This document shows positions 15,394 to 23,660 of a DNA stretch of 64,000 nucleotides, piece after piece. The DNA comes from RGIG7213 sp045540335. Its GTDB lineage: Bacteria; Bacillota; Clostridia; Oscillospirales; CAG-272. The notes under the pieces are model-generated. The model did no database searches. It was not told the DNA's origin and saw only the letters and a list, made by a program, of their open reading frames with translations. Location: positions 1-64,000 of the forward strand of contig JAZQHC010000008.1 in NCBI GenBank assembly GCA_045540335.1, in the 5' to 3' direction. A program made the translations under genes and the position numbers. Within the stretch, counting starts at the first letter, position 1. Each line of letters opens with the position of its first letter.

Positions 15394-16350
15394 TTAATTC
15401 TCTTCTAAAAAGTTTTTGCTTACCGTTGGGATATATGGCGTGGGGTTACAATTTGTTTTGCTTGACAACTTGCCGCCGCCGGTTACGTTGCCAAACATTT
15501 CGCCCCAACCGCCTTCGTAATTAAGATATTCTTGGAAATCATTATAATGATTATAAGTATAGAATAAATGCTTTTCGTTAATATCAATTATAAGATCTCC
15601 GTTGGCATCATATCTTGTATAAACTATACGTGCCGCACCGCGTGTTATTTTAGACCCATTGTTATATTCATACGGGGTGTATGCGGGATCGCAATCAGTG
15701 CCGGTAGTGCCTATATCAAGCTCGAAATAATCAATATCTCCGCCGCAACCGCTTATATCGGGCAACTCCGGCTCGTACGGATATTTCTTTGTGTTTCCTA
15801 AAAATTTAGAGTGGTTAACACGCAAATATTTTCCCCATGGGTGTGTTGCGGGCTTGCCGCCCTTTTGGCTAAGATAATTTGCGGGAATATCGCCAAAGGC
15901 GAATATATATGCAGCCACCTCTTCAAGAGTAACGTATGCCCCATCGCGAAATACGCGGTTTACTATTTTTCCTTCGGAATTTACTATATAATATGTATTT
16001 CTGTCTTCTGAATATTTTCCGCCGCTGTTTCTGATGTACGAACCGTTTTGCATGGGCCTATTTTCAGCAATCGAAGGCTTTTGGTCTTGCGAAGCTATCG
16101 AGCCGGACATCAAATAATGCTTCGTTCTGTAATAAGCATCTGATGCACTTACGGCAGGCTTGTAATTTGCATAGAATTCCGTTTTATCTACGTTAACGTA
16201 TGGATCTTCTGTAAAAACGGGTTCTTCTTCTGTAAATTGAATCGTTTCTTTTTGAAAATCAGTTACTGTATCGGTAGATTTTATATTGGTTGTATCGCAG
16301 CCTGACACAAAAAGCAGAACTACTAAAATAAACGATAATAATCTCTTCAT
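15394..16350 (-). CDS. Barnase-like ribonuclease lipoprotein
   Basis: 318 residues with a lipobox (LFVSGC), so tethered outside. An N-terminal unknown region of about 120 residues is followed by a domain that lines up with barnase: EVAAYIFAFGDIPANYL matches barnase VADYLQTYHKLPDNYI; FELDIG supplies the general base Glu (barnase Glu73); ITRGAARIVYT gives both active-site Arg at the right spacing (Arg83 and Arg87); and FYTYNHYNDF gives the catalytic His (His102). An insertion of about 15 residues separates the last strands. These enzymes cut single-stranded RNA after G or purines. No barstar-type inhibitor is visible nearby; export would protect the host. The family assignment is made by eye and needs a profile search. 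Confidence 0.7.
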   Translation of the reverse strand: MKRLLSFILVVLLFVSGCDTTNIKSTDTVTDFQKETIQFTEEEPVFTEDPYVNVDKTEFYANYKPAVSASDAYYRTKHYLMSGSIASQDQKPSIAENRPMQNGSYIRNSGGKYSEDRNTYYIVNSEGKIVNRVFRDGAYVTLEEVAAYIFAFGDIPANYLSQKGGKPATHPWGKYLRVNHSKFLGNTKKYPYEPELPDISGCGGDIDYFELDIGTTGTDCDPAYTPYEYNNGSKITRGAARIVYTRYDANGDLIIDINEKHLFYTYNHYNDFQEYLNYEGGWGEMFGNVTGGGKLSSKTNCNPTPYIPTVSKNFLEEN

Positions 16351-16381
16351 TTCATTGACCTTCCATTTTTTATCGAGATAT

Positions 16382-16410
16382 ATTATATACTATATTACTG
16401 CGAATATCAA
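16382..16410 (-). promoter_or_regulatory. Promoter of the barnase-like gene
   Basis: Minus-strand TTGATA (16405-16410), 17-bp spacer and TATAAT (16382-16387). Confidence 0.7.
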
Positions 16411-16446
16411 GTATAAAAGCAAAACCTGCGCAAAATATTTTTAAAA

Positions 16447-16860
16447 TTATTTAAATAATTCTTTTTCAAACATTTCCACAAGCATCATTATATGGCCGAT
16501 ATTTCCTTCACCTGCGTATTTTGTTGCATCAAAAAAATTATGATCCAAGGTTGACCAATACAATTCGTTCTCGTCCCCGCTGACATTTACGTATTTATTC
16601 AATTTACCAACGTAAATTTCAACGTAACAATCACCGTAGTGATACGTAAAATCCATCAAGTGAAAAAGTGTAATATCATTTAAAGTTATAGACGTTTCTT
16701 CCTTAAGCTCTCTATAAGCGGCATCTAATCCATCCTCACCCTTTTCTATTTTGCCGCCTACAAAATTTGATAATCCTTTATATGGGTCTTTCAATCTTTT
16801 GCACATAAGCATTTTATCTTTTCTTTCATCAAAAACTACGATGGCATTATAACCTTGCAT
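16447..16860 (-). CDS. Nudix hydrolase
   Basis: 137 residues from the ATG at 16860 (TTGGAG upstream). The Nudix box is complete: GGKIEKGEDGLDAAYRELKEE, matching G-x5-E-x7-R-E-U-x-E-E, which binds the metal ion and cleaves nucleoside diphosphate-linked substrates. The N-terminal QGYNAIVVFD...MLMCKR and SNFVGGK are typical of the MutT-like group that acts on (oxidised) nucleoside triphosphates, but the substrate cannot be read. It lies between the barnase-like and modular lipoprotein genes. Confidence 0.9.
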   Translation of the reverse strand: MQGYNAIVVFDERKDKMLMCKRLKDPYKGLSNFVGGKIEKGEDGLDAAYRELKEETSITLNDITLFHLMDFTYHYGDCYVEIYVGKLNKYVNVSGDENELYWSTLDHNFFDATKYAGEGNIGHIMMLVEMFEKELFK

Positions 16861-16917
16861 AACAATTATTCTCCAAATCAAATATTCAGATTTTATGATA
16901 AACGTTTATATTATATC

Positions 16918-16951
16918 AAATCCGCAGAAGGCATATGCCCTCTGCGGATTT
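16918..16951 (-). terminator. Terminator of the importer-nuclease operon
   Basis: AAATCCGCAGA and TCTGCGGATTT pair around an inner GGCATATGCC palindrome, just after the stop of the last gene. The minus strand continues with TTTGATAT. Confidence 0.75.
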
Positions 16952-16976
16952 CGCTTTTATTCTGTTAACGCGCAAA

Positions 16977-18914
16977 TTACTGAACTTCGTAGAAATTGTA
17001 CGTGTAAATAGCTGTGTTAGTATTATTGAAGCCGTACGTCGTGAAGTTATAGTAATATTCAAGATATTGGGGGTTATCGTTATATTTAGCGTTTACGTTC
17101 TTGATATACCAGCCGTTTTCAGCTGTTTCAAGTACCCATTCGCTATATGCGGAAGCACTGCTTTCGATAGTAAGGCTATTACCTGTTTCGCCGGCTGTAA
17201 GATACTTGCCATCTACGATAAGGTAGAATACATCGCCTTCTTTATAATCTACTGTAAATACAGCCATTTTGTCTGTAACGGAAATTTTGCCGTCTGCAAC
17301 AGCAGCGCTGACACCGGCAAGCTGGTTACTGTTTTTGCCTGCAATTTCAGTACCGATTACGAGAGTATCTGCAGCATAGTATATAACGTATTTTCCACCG
17401 TCTTTGATATCAGATGCAGAAGCAGCAGTACCTACTGTTTTATCATCTTCTTCGGGTGCTTCAACTTTACCTGTCGTTGTAGCAGCTTCTGTTTCTTCTT
17501 TATCGTCTGCGCCTTCATATGTAACAGCTTCTGTTGTAAGCTCCAACGGGAACTGAGCTGTTCTTGTGTTATCAGCATTGATGTAAGAAGTTTGCGAAGC
17601 ACTTACAGTAATAAATTCGTTATATGTGCCAAGGTAGTATTCAGTGTTATTGAAGGTTGTTTCCCAAGCATATGTTGCTGTGTTGTAAGAATATACGCAT
17701 TCTGCGGAATCAGCATATTTAACGGATGTTTTGCCTTCGTCGTTAGCATAGATTTCGATATATGCCTTTGCACCGTCGATTTTAGTATAGAACTTATAAC
17801 CGCCGTCAACTACTTCAGCGAATACGTCGATAGCTTTGGAGAAATCTTCTGTCATTGTAAGATATCTGCCATCTACTTCACCGTTGATATAAAGAACTTG
17901 ACCGGTTTTAGCTTGGATAAGATAGAATTTATATGCCTTATCTGCAACAGGTGCAGTTACAACAGTACCTGTAGTAACACCGGGATTTTCGGGTGCGGGA
18001 TCTTCAGAGGGAGCAGTTGTAACAGCATCACTGTCAGAGGGTGCAACTGCTTCAAATTCAACTTCTTTTGTTGTAAGTTCCATCGGGAACTGAGAAATTC
18101 TTGTATTTTCTGCAGTGATATAAGATGTTTTGGAAGCACTTACTGTTTCGTAGTTGTTATACGTACCGAGATAGTATGCAACGCCGTCGATTTCTACTTC
18201 CCAAGCGTATGTTGCGCTGTTATATGTGTAAACACATTCAGAACTGTCTGCATATTGGATAGCAGCCTTACCTTCATCGTTAAGATAAGTGTCTATATAT
18301 TTCTTTGCGCCGTCGATAGTTGTATAGAACTTGTAGCCGCTGCCTGATTCTTCAGCGTTGAAATCCAATGCAGAAGCAAAGTCGGTAGTCATTGTAAGAT
18401 ATCTGCCGCCGGAAATTCCGCCATCAAGGTAAAGAACCTTACCTGCAACGCCCTGCATAATATAAAGCTTGTATATCGTTCCTTCGGAAACTGATGCGCC
18501 GTATGCGGGAACGAGAAGCTTGAAAACAACGTTTGCGGTTTTACCTGCGGGGTCTGAAATGGTTGCAGTAAGCTCATAGTTAATATCTTCGGGTGTTTTT
18601 TCATCAACGTCGATAGTAACTTGTTTTTTAGCATCATCTGCTACTACTTTAACAGCTTCTGTATTTGAAGCCCAAGCAACAGTATATGCAACACCGTTAT
18701 TCATAACCTGCGAAACAAGCGTAAAGTCTTTAGCTGTTTCGGGTGTTGTAAGATACTGCTTATACATGTTCTTCAAAAATGCAGCAGCTGATTCAACGTC
18801 ATAAGCAGCGCCGGAATCAGCGTTTGTTGTATCTGCATCGTCTGAGCCGCCGCAAGACATAAGAGGCATTGCAACAAGCATCAAAGCAAGCAAAAGAGAT
18901 AAAAATTTTTTCAT
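16977..18914 (-). CDS. Modular surface lipoprotein with two repeated beta-rich modules
   Basis: 645 residues with a lipobox (LMSC). After an N-terminal part with an Ig-like stretch come two copies of a module of about 135 residues: IYKLYIMQGVAG to FPMELT and YKFYLIQAKTG to FPLELT. A third module follows (GKYVIYYAADTLVIG to NFYEVQ). The modules are joined by acidic Thr/Ala/Pro linkers. The same modules occur once each in the NPxTG protein at 8742-10625, so the two are paralogous surface proteins. No catalytic motif is visible. It is the last gene of the operon that encodes the ABC importer and a nuclease, 19 bp behind the nuclease, so a role in holding or presenting nucleic acid or its fragments is a reasonable guess. 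Confidence 0.8.
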   Translation of the reverse strand: MKKFLSLLLALMLVAMPLMSCGGSDDADTTNADSGAAYDVESAAAFLKNMYKQYLTTPETAKDFTLVSQVMNNGVAYTVAWASNTEAVKVVADDAKKQVTIDVDEKTPEDINYELTATISDPAGKTANVVFKLLVPAYGASVSEGTIYKLYIMQGVAGKVLYLDGGISGGRYLTMTTDFASALDFNAEESGSGYKFYTTIDGAKKYIDTYLNDEGKAAIQYADSSECVYTYNSATYAWEVEIDGVAYYLGTYNNYETVSASKTSYITAENTRISQFPMELTTKEVEFEAVAPSDSDAVTTAPSEDPAPENPGVTTGTVVTAPVADKAYKFYLIQAKTGQVLYINGEVDGRYLTMTEDFSKAIDVFAEVVDGGYKFYTKIDGAKAYIEIYANDEGKTSVKYADSAECVYSYNTATYAWETTFNNTEYYLGTYNEFITVSASQTSYINADNTRTAQFPLELTTEAVTYEGADDKEETEAATTTGKVEAPEEDDKTVGTAASASDIKDGGKYVIYYAADTLVIGTEIAGKNSNQLAGVSAAVADGKISVTDKMAVFTVDYKEGDVFYLIVDGKYLTAGETGNSLTIESSASAYSEWVLETAENGWYIKNVNAKYNDNPQYLEYYYNFTTYGFNNTNTAIYTYNFYEVQ

Positions 18915-18933
18915 AAATAATTCCTTCTTTCTG

Positions 18934-20298
18934 TTAATGAATCGTTACATCATTTAAAGAGAATATTTTTATTTGGTAAGAGCCGTTGAAATAATCAACA
19001 ATTCCCTTTACATCGATAGTTTTGCCATCAAAATATGCAGGAAGAACAAGTTCGCCTTTTTCGTCCTTGAGAACCGTTGTACGCACTGAAATTGTTTTGC
19101 CGTTTGCTTTGCAAGTTAAAGTCATTGCGCCATCAGAATCACCATCGTTATCGGTAACGTAAATATCGTTAACGGTGAGGTTCTTCATACTGATAGAGGA
19201 AGACAACGCAAGCTCTGCATAAGAAACTTCTTTAAGCTGTTCTTCATCGTTATCAATAACCGTTACGGAAACTTTTCCGTCAACAAACGTTTCGGGGGTA
19301 GTTTCAACGTATGCAGCTTCAAATCCTTCGCCAAGCTTTTGGATATTATTGGGGTTAGTGGGGTCCATCATATCATATTTCAAATCTGAAACCTGATACG
19401 TTCCGCCTGCCTCATAAAATTGCATCGAGCCTACAATACGCACTTTATTACCGGGTTTAACAACGTTAAGACCGGAACCGTTCAACGAGAATCCATAATA
19501 AACCGAAATGCCGTGATACATATTGGTTTCATCATCAAATGCTTCAACGTAAACGCTTTGGCCGCTGTTTTTTGTAACAACGCCTTCGAATGCAACAGTC
19601 TTACCCGTATAAAGCGTCGGGTTTGCACGTAATTCTTTAAGCGTAAGTTCAATGGCAGATCCATAGTAAAAATCGGGGTCTTTTTCTTCTGAATATACAT
19701 ACAGCTTGTGTGCACGCGCCTGATCTATTGCAGACATGCACTGTGAACCATATATATTCTGCGAAGAATTGGAGGCAATCGCCAAACCTTCTTGCAATAT
19801 TTCAAGGTTTAAATTGCGGTATTCTTCATTTTCAGCTGTTTTGTACCACACCCACATGAGATATCTTTCACCTGTGGAGTCAGCATTAAGCTGAGCAGTG
19901 TCACTTTCCAAAACGATTGAGGTTGCAGCCTCTAATTTTGATCTTGTGAAATTAGAAGCCTTTTTTCCCCACTCTTCTATTTGGCCGGTAGATTCCGGTG
20001 TGTTAATAGAAATATATCTTGCTTTAAGCACACCTGTTTCAAGAACATCCTTAGGAACAAAGAAGTGGGTAGTGTCACCATCTATAAACTGCTTCACCTT
20101 AACGTTTTCTATCTTGTAGGTAGAAGACGTCATATCAAGCTTTAATTGAGATACGTAATCTACGGTAGGCTGTAAAGCACCATCGGCTGATGTCGTATCA
20201 GATGTAACAGCATCTTTATCATTGCAGGAGGCAAAGCATCCTGCAATGATAGTAAGAATAATAACCGCGGATAAAAGTTTTTTAGAAATCTGCTTCAT
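18934..20298 (-). CDS. SNase-type (thermonuclease) lipoprotein with OB-fold domains
   Basis: 454 residues. The signal peptide ends in a lipobox (CFASC). Residues about 55-215 match staphylococcal nuclease: VKQFIDGDTTHFFV (metal-binding Asp), KARYISINTPES (catalytic Arg region), WGKKASNFTRSKL, and a late GLAIAS segment. The second catalytic Arg should lie in STGERYLMWVW. SNase enzymes cut DNA and RNA to small fragments in the presence of calcium. Behind it are one or two OB-fold-like domains (GKTVAFEGVVTK and a final KTIDVKGIVDYFNGSYQIKI), common nucleic-acid-binding partners of bacterial nucleases. It is tucked 16 bp behind the solute-binding protein of the ABC importer, which suggests that breakdown and uptake are co-expressed. 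Confidence 0.85.
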   Translation of the reverse strand: MKQISKKLLSAVIILTIIAGCFASCNDKDAVTSDTTSADGALQPTVDYVSQLKLDMTSSTYKIENVKVKQFIDGDTTHFFVPKDVLETGVLKARYISINTPESTGQIEEWGKKASNFTRSKLEAATSIVLESDTAQLNADSTGERYLMWVWYKTAENEEYRNLNLEILQEGLAIASNSSQNIYGSQCMSAIDQARAHKLYVYSEEKDPDFYYGSAIELTLKELRANPTLYTGKTVAFEGVVTKNSGQSVYVEAFDDETNMYHGISVYYGFSLNGSGLNVVKPGNKVRIVGSMQFYEAGGTYQVSDLKYDMMDPTNPNNIQKLGEGFEAAYVETTPETFVDGKVSVTVIDNDEEQLKEVSYAELALSSSISMKNLTVNDIYVTDNDGDSDGAMTLTCKANGKTISVRTTVLKDEKGELVLPAYFDGKTIDVKGIVDYFNGSYQIKIFSLNDVTIH

Positions 20299-20314
20299 AT
20301 ACGATTACCAATAA

Positions 20315-21736
20315 TTATGACATATATTCGCATTCAGCAACAGCGTCTTCGAATGCTTTTTTGATCATAGCATCTTTATCGGAAGCATTTTTGAATTCAA
20401 CCATGCAGTACTGCATAAGCGCACCAACCTGGTCACGTGCTTCGGAAGAACCGTTGAACGCGGGAGATACATAGTATGCATCCTTCTGTTCAAGACATAC
20501 CTTTGCAGAAAGAGCTGCTATATTGTCACCGCCGTTTGCACTCTTTATGAAGTCAGCATAGATAGCATTTTCAGAAACGGATTCAAGTACGGGAACGTAA
20601 CCGGAAGCCATACCGAATTCAGCCTGGAATTCTACGCAGCTTGTAAGGTATTTTACAAACAACCAAGAAGCAACAACTTCCTGATCAGAACCCTTGAAGA
20701 TACATACGGAAGGACCTTGGGAAATAACCTTCTTGTTATTAACGTCAGCTTGGGGAATGGTTGCTATGCCAACTTCAAACGGATAAGAACCGTCGTCGTT
20801 AGCTGTGGGGCGCTGGTGTGTAGCACCCGCGGAAGAACCGATAGACATATAAGATTTAGTACCTGTTTGTGCTACGAAAAGACCTGATGTGTATGCACCG
20901 TAGATCTCTTGTGTTGTTACGTAGCCTTTTTGATGCCATTCGGAGAATTTCTTAACGAAGTTTCTGTTTGTTTCATTATCAAACAAGAAGTGCTTGCCTT
21001 CTTCTGCACTTGTGTAGTCAGAATTCAACTGTTCGCACATTGTAATAAACCAGTTTGCCTCAGAGTCGTATCCAAGGGGAATGCAGTTAGGATCTATTGT
21101 AAGGATCTTTGCGCAAAGTGTTTCCAACTCATCCCATGTGGTAGGAACGGAAAGATTGTTTGCATCGAAGAAAGTCTTGTTGTAGTAAAGAACTTCTGTA
21201 GATTTGGAAAGGGGCAATGTGTACATTTTGCCATCACCGAACTCTTTACCTTCTGCATAGTATGCATCGATAAAGTCGTCGATCTGTTCCTGTGTGAAGC
21301 CAAGTGTTTCTTTGCTTCCGTCTGCTTTTGTAACTTCTGCTTTGCTTGCAATAAGATCGTCAAGCGTTACAACAGCACCTGCAAGGTTGTAAAGTGCTAC
21401 GTGGTCGGGATAGCAGTAAGCGATGTTGGGCTGGTTGCCAACTGTAAGCTCTGTACTGATCTTATCGCGAACGTCATCATAGCCGCCTTCTTGCGAGTGA
21501 ACAACTTTAATGTTCGGATACATTTCGTTGAATTTTGCAACGTACTTATCAAGTACTGTGCGGAGGTTTGCACCCATTGTGTGATAGAAAGTAATTTCAA
21601 CTTCGCTACCGTCGTAGGTCAAGCCTTCTTCGAGAACAAAATCATCATTCTTCTTGTCATTATTACATCCAACAAGTGCAACGCAGTTGAGTGCAATAGC
21701 CAAGATCAAACATACTGCTGTGAGTATTTTTTTCAT
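20315..21736 (-). CDS. ABC importer extracellular solute-binding lipoprotein (family 1, UgpB/MalE-like)
   Basis: 473 residues. The ATG at 21736 is preferred over one 12 bases upstream because of spacing to AAAGGATGG. The signal peptide ends in a lipobox (LVGC). EITFYHTMGANLRTVLDKYVAKFNEMYPNI and the GKMYTLPLSKSTEVLYYNKTFF stretch are typical of family 1 binding proteins (sn-glycerol-3-phosphate, maltose and oligosaccharide type). The ligand cannot be predicted. Two permeases and an ATPase lie upstream in the same operon, and a nuclease and a modular lipoprotein downstream, so nucleosides or nucleic-acid-derived sugars are candidate ligands besides ordinary sugars. Confidence 0.9.
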   Translation of the reverse strand: MKKILTAVCLILAIALNCVALVGCNNDKKNDDFVLEEGLTYDGSEVEITFYHTMGANLRTVLDKYVAKFNEMYPNIKVVHSQEGGYDDVRDKISTELTVGNQPNIAYCYPDHVALYNLAGAVVTLDDLIASKAEVTKADGSKETLGFTQEQIDDFIDAYYAEGKEFGDGKMYTLPLSKSTEVLYYNKTFFDANNLSVPTTWDELETLCAKILTIDPNCIPLGYDSEANWFITMCEQLNSDYTSAEEGKHFLFDNETNRNFVKKFSEWHQKGYVTTQEIYGAYTSGLFVAQTGTKSYMSIGSSAGATHQRPTANDDGSYPFEVGIATIPQADVNNKKVISQGPSVCIFKGSDQEVVASWLFVKYLTSCVEFQAEFGMASGYVPVLESVSENAIYADFIKSANGGDNIAALSAKVCLEQKDAYYVSPAFNGSSEARDQVGALMQYCMVEFKNASDKDAMIKKAFEDAVAECEYMS

Positions 21737-21778
21737 GTCGTTTTCCATCCTTTAATAAAATTATTGCTAAAAGCCCTT

Positions 21779-21790
21779 CCCCTTTCGGGG
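21779..21790 (-). other. Intercistronic hairpin before the solute-binding protein
   Basis: CCCC-GAAA-GGGG (minus strand) with a GNRA tetraloop, weakly extended by GA/TC and CTT/AAG, in the 62-bp gap between permease and binding-protein genes. It may set relative expression by processing or stabilisation, a common device for binding-protein genes. Confidence 0.4.
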
Positions 21791-21798
21791 TCAAGCGA

Positions 21799-22695
21799 CT
21801 AACCTTTGATACCGCTTCTTGAAACGCCCTTCATGATGTATTTTCTCAAGAATACAAACACTAAGAACAGCGGGAGTGATACGATGGCAACCGCTGCCAT
21901 CTGAACGGGATAGTTGACCATATCGTCCACCGTGAAGTCTGCACCGCGCAAACCGTTCGTGATAAGAAGGTGGGCATCATCACTTGCAACGAGGTTAGGC
22001 CATACGTATGAGTTCCATGCACCCATCATTTTCAATATTGTAATTGAAATCAACGTGGGCAATGAAAGCGGAATCATAACCTTCCAAAGATATTTCAAAT
22101 CGGAAGTACCGTCAACCTTCGCGGCGAGGTACAATTCATTTGGGATCTGCATGAAATTCTGTTTTAACAAATAAATGTAGAAAACGCTTACAAGAAATGG
22201 GATTATCAAAACTTTGTAAGTATTCATCCACCCCAAATTATTAACGGTTTGGTAGTTTGTGATCGTAAAAAGCTCGCCGGGGATCATCATCGTTGCAAGC
22301 AACGCCGCAAACAAAGCATTCTTGCCCTTAAATTCAAGACGGGCAAACGCAAACGCCGAAAGCACTGTAATAACAAGTGAAAGAAGCGTTGAAACAACAC
22401 CTACATACACCGTATTTGTAAATAGCGTTCCAAGATTTGCAGTAGAAAATGCATCTACGTAGTTGTGCAATATGATCTGCTTCGGGAAAAGAGTGGGAAC
22501 AGGAAGATTATATTCCGTAAGACTCTTAACCGAAGAAATAAGCATCCAATAAAACGGGAACAATACGATAAGGGCAATAATGCCAAGGAAGGCGTAAAGT
22601 GCGATCTGCACGAAAATCTTTTCAACTTTTTGGCCTGTTGAAACTTTTTGCATATCACGCTCTTGCATGATTTTTTGTGTATTCTTTTCTGCCAT
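21799..22695 (-). CDS. ABC importer permease (UgpE/MalG-like)
   Basis: 298 residues behind AAGGAGGGAG, with six predicted membrane helices starting at about residue 30. The cytoplasmic EAA loop reads ELYLAAKVDGTSDLKYLWKVMIPLSLP, which couples to the ATPase. The C-terminal FLRKYIMKGVSRSGIKG matches the conserved G-x-x-x-G-x-x-K-G end of the MalG group. It forms the translocation pore with the permease encoded 15 bp upstream. Confidence 0.93.
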   Translation of the reverse strand: MAEKNTQKIMQERDMQKVSTGQKVEKIFVQIALYAFLGIIALIVLFPFYWMLISSVKSLTEYNLPVPTLFPKQIILHNYVDAFSTANLGTLFTNTVYVGVVSTLLSLVITVLSAFAFARLEFKGKNALFAALLATMMIPGELFTITNYQTVNNLGWMNTYKVLIIPFLVSVFYIYLLKQNFMQIPNELYLAAKVDGTSDLKYLWKVMIPLSLPTLISITILKMMGAWNSYVWPNLVASDDAHLLITNGLRGADFTVDDMVNYPVQMAAVAIVSLPLFLVFVFLRKYIMKGVSRSGIKG

Positions 22696-22710
22696 GTTAC
22701 TCCCTCCTTA

Positions 22711-23649
22711 TCAATAATGTGTTTTCTTTTTGCTGACAGACAGGTTAATCATAGTAACCACAAATATAATGCCAAACAAAATCAAAGCTGCTGCACTTGC
22801 GCGACCCTGGTGATTTTTGATAGAATCATAAATGTAACCTACCATTGTATTAAGTCTGCCATAGTCGCCTGCAGGACCCATCTTATCACCGAATATACCT
22901 ACGATACTGGAATATTCTTTAAATCCGCCGATAAAGCCCGTGATAACAACGTATGCGATCATAGGGGAAAGCAACGGAACTGTGATTTTCGTAAACACGC
23001 GAACACGGGGTGTACTGTCGATCTTGGCAGCTTCGTAATACTGTTTGTTTACGCTTTGTAAGCCGCCCAAAAGGATCAATATTTTAAACGGAAGCGCGTT
23101 CCAAACGATATATATCGTCATAACTGCAATATTTGCAGCATACGTAGAACCTGCGTTTATCCAGTTTATAGGCTCGCCGCCGAATAATTGTATAAAGTTA
23201 TTTATAATACCTACGGTTTCAATAACCTGCGTTTCTGCCGCAGTATTACCAACGATATTAAACATCGCCGCAAATACCATACCAATAGCAATCGAATTTG
23301 TTACGTAGGGTAAGAAAAATATCGTTTGCAAAAACTTTTGAAGAAACTTTATAGAGTTAAGACATACCGCAATAACAAGTGCGAGGAACGTTGATATCGG
23401 CACTGTCAAAACGCAAAGCAATAACGTATTTTTCATACAAGTTATAAAATCTTTATAACCTATTACCGTTTTGAAGTTTTTAATGCCGAAATCGAAATCT
23501 TTGCCGCCTGCGGCAGCAAGGCTGCTGTAATCCTCTGTGAAAGCCATTACAAGTGTATTAAATATGGGCCAAACGGTAAATACAAGCAGCAATATAATAG
23601 CGGGGGCTAAATATATCCACGCTTTCCATTGATGTTTACTATCAACCAT
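22711..23649 (-). CDS. ABC importer permease (UgpA/MalF-like)
   Basis: 312 residues from the ATG at 23649, eight bases behind GAGGT; a GTG two codons earlier is less likely. The start AWIYLAPAIILLLVFTVWPIFNTLVMAFT is the usual first helix of MalF/UgpA permeases. The EAA loop is seen in NKQYYEAAKIDSTPRVRVFTKITVPLLSP. Six helices are expected. It is 11 bp behind the ATPase stop, so the two are translated from one transcript. Confidence 0.93.
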   Translation of the reverse strand: MVDSKHQWKAWIYLAPAIILLLVFTVWPIFNTLVMAFTEDYSSLAAAGGKDFDFGIKNFKTVIGYKDFITCMKNTLLLCVLTVPISTFLALVIAVCLNSIKFLQKFLQTIFFLPYVTNSIAIGMVFAAMFNIVGNTAAETQVIETVGIINNFIQLFGGEPINWINAGSTYAANIAVMTIYIVWNALPFKILILLGGLQSVNKQYYEAAKIDSTPRVRVFTKITVPLLSPMIAYVVITGFIGGFKEYSSIVGIFGDKMGPAGDYGRLNTMVGYIYDSIKNHQGRASAAALILFGIIFVVTMINLSVSKKKTHY

Positions 23650-23660
23650 ATTCACTCACC

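Noticed and set aside
15303..16980. Barstar-type inhibitor beside the barnase-like gene
   Set aside because: The only neighbour is a clear Nudix hydrolase; no small acidic barstar-like frame is present.
16935..18347. 470-codon open frame on the plus strand, Cys/Phe/Ile rich
   Set aside because: Antisense of the modular lipoprotein, which has lipobox, ribosome site and paralogue.
20909..21802. 297-codon open frame on the plus strand
   Set aside because: Antisense of the solute-binding protein; composition unlike a real protein.
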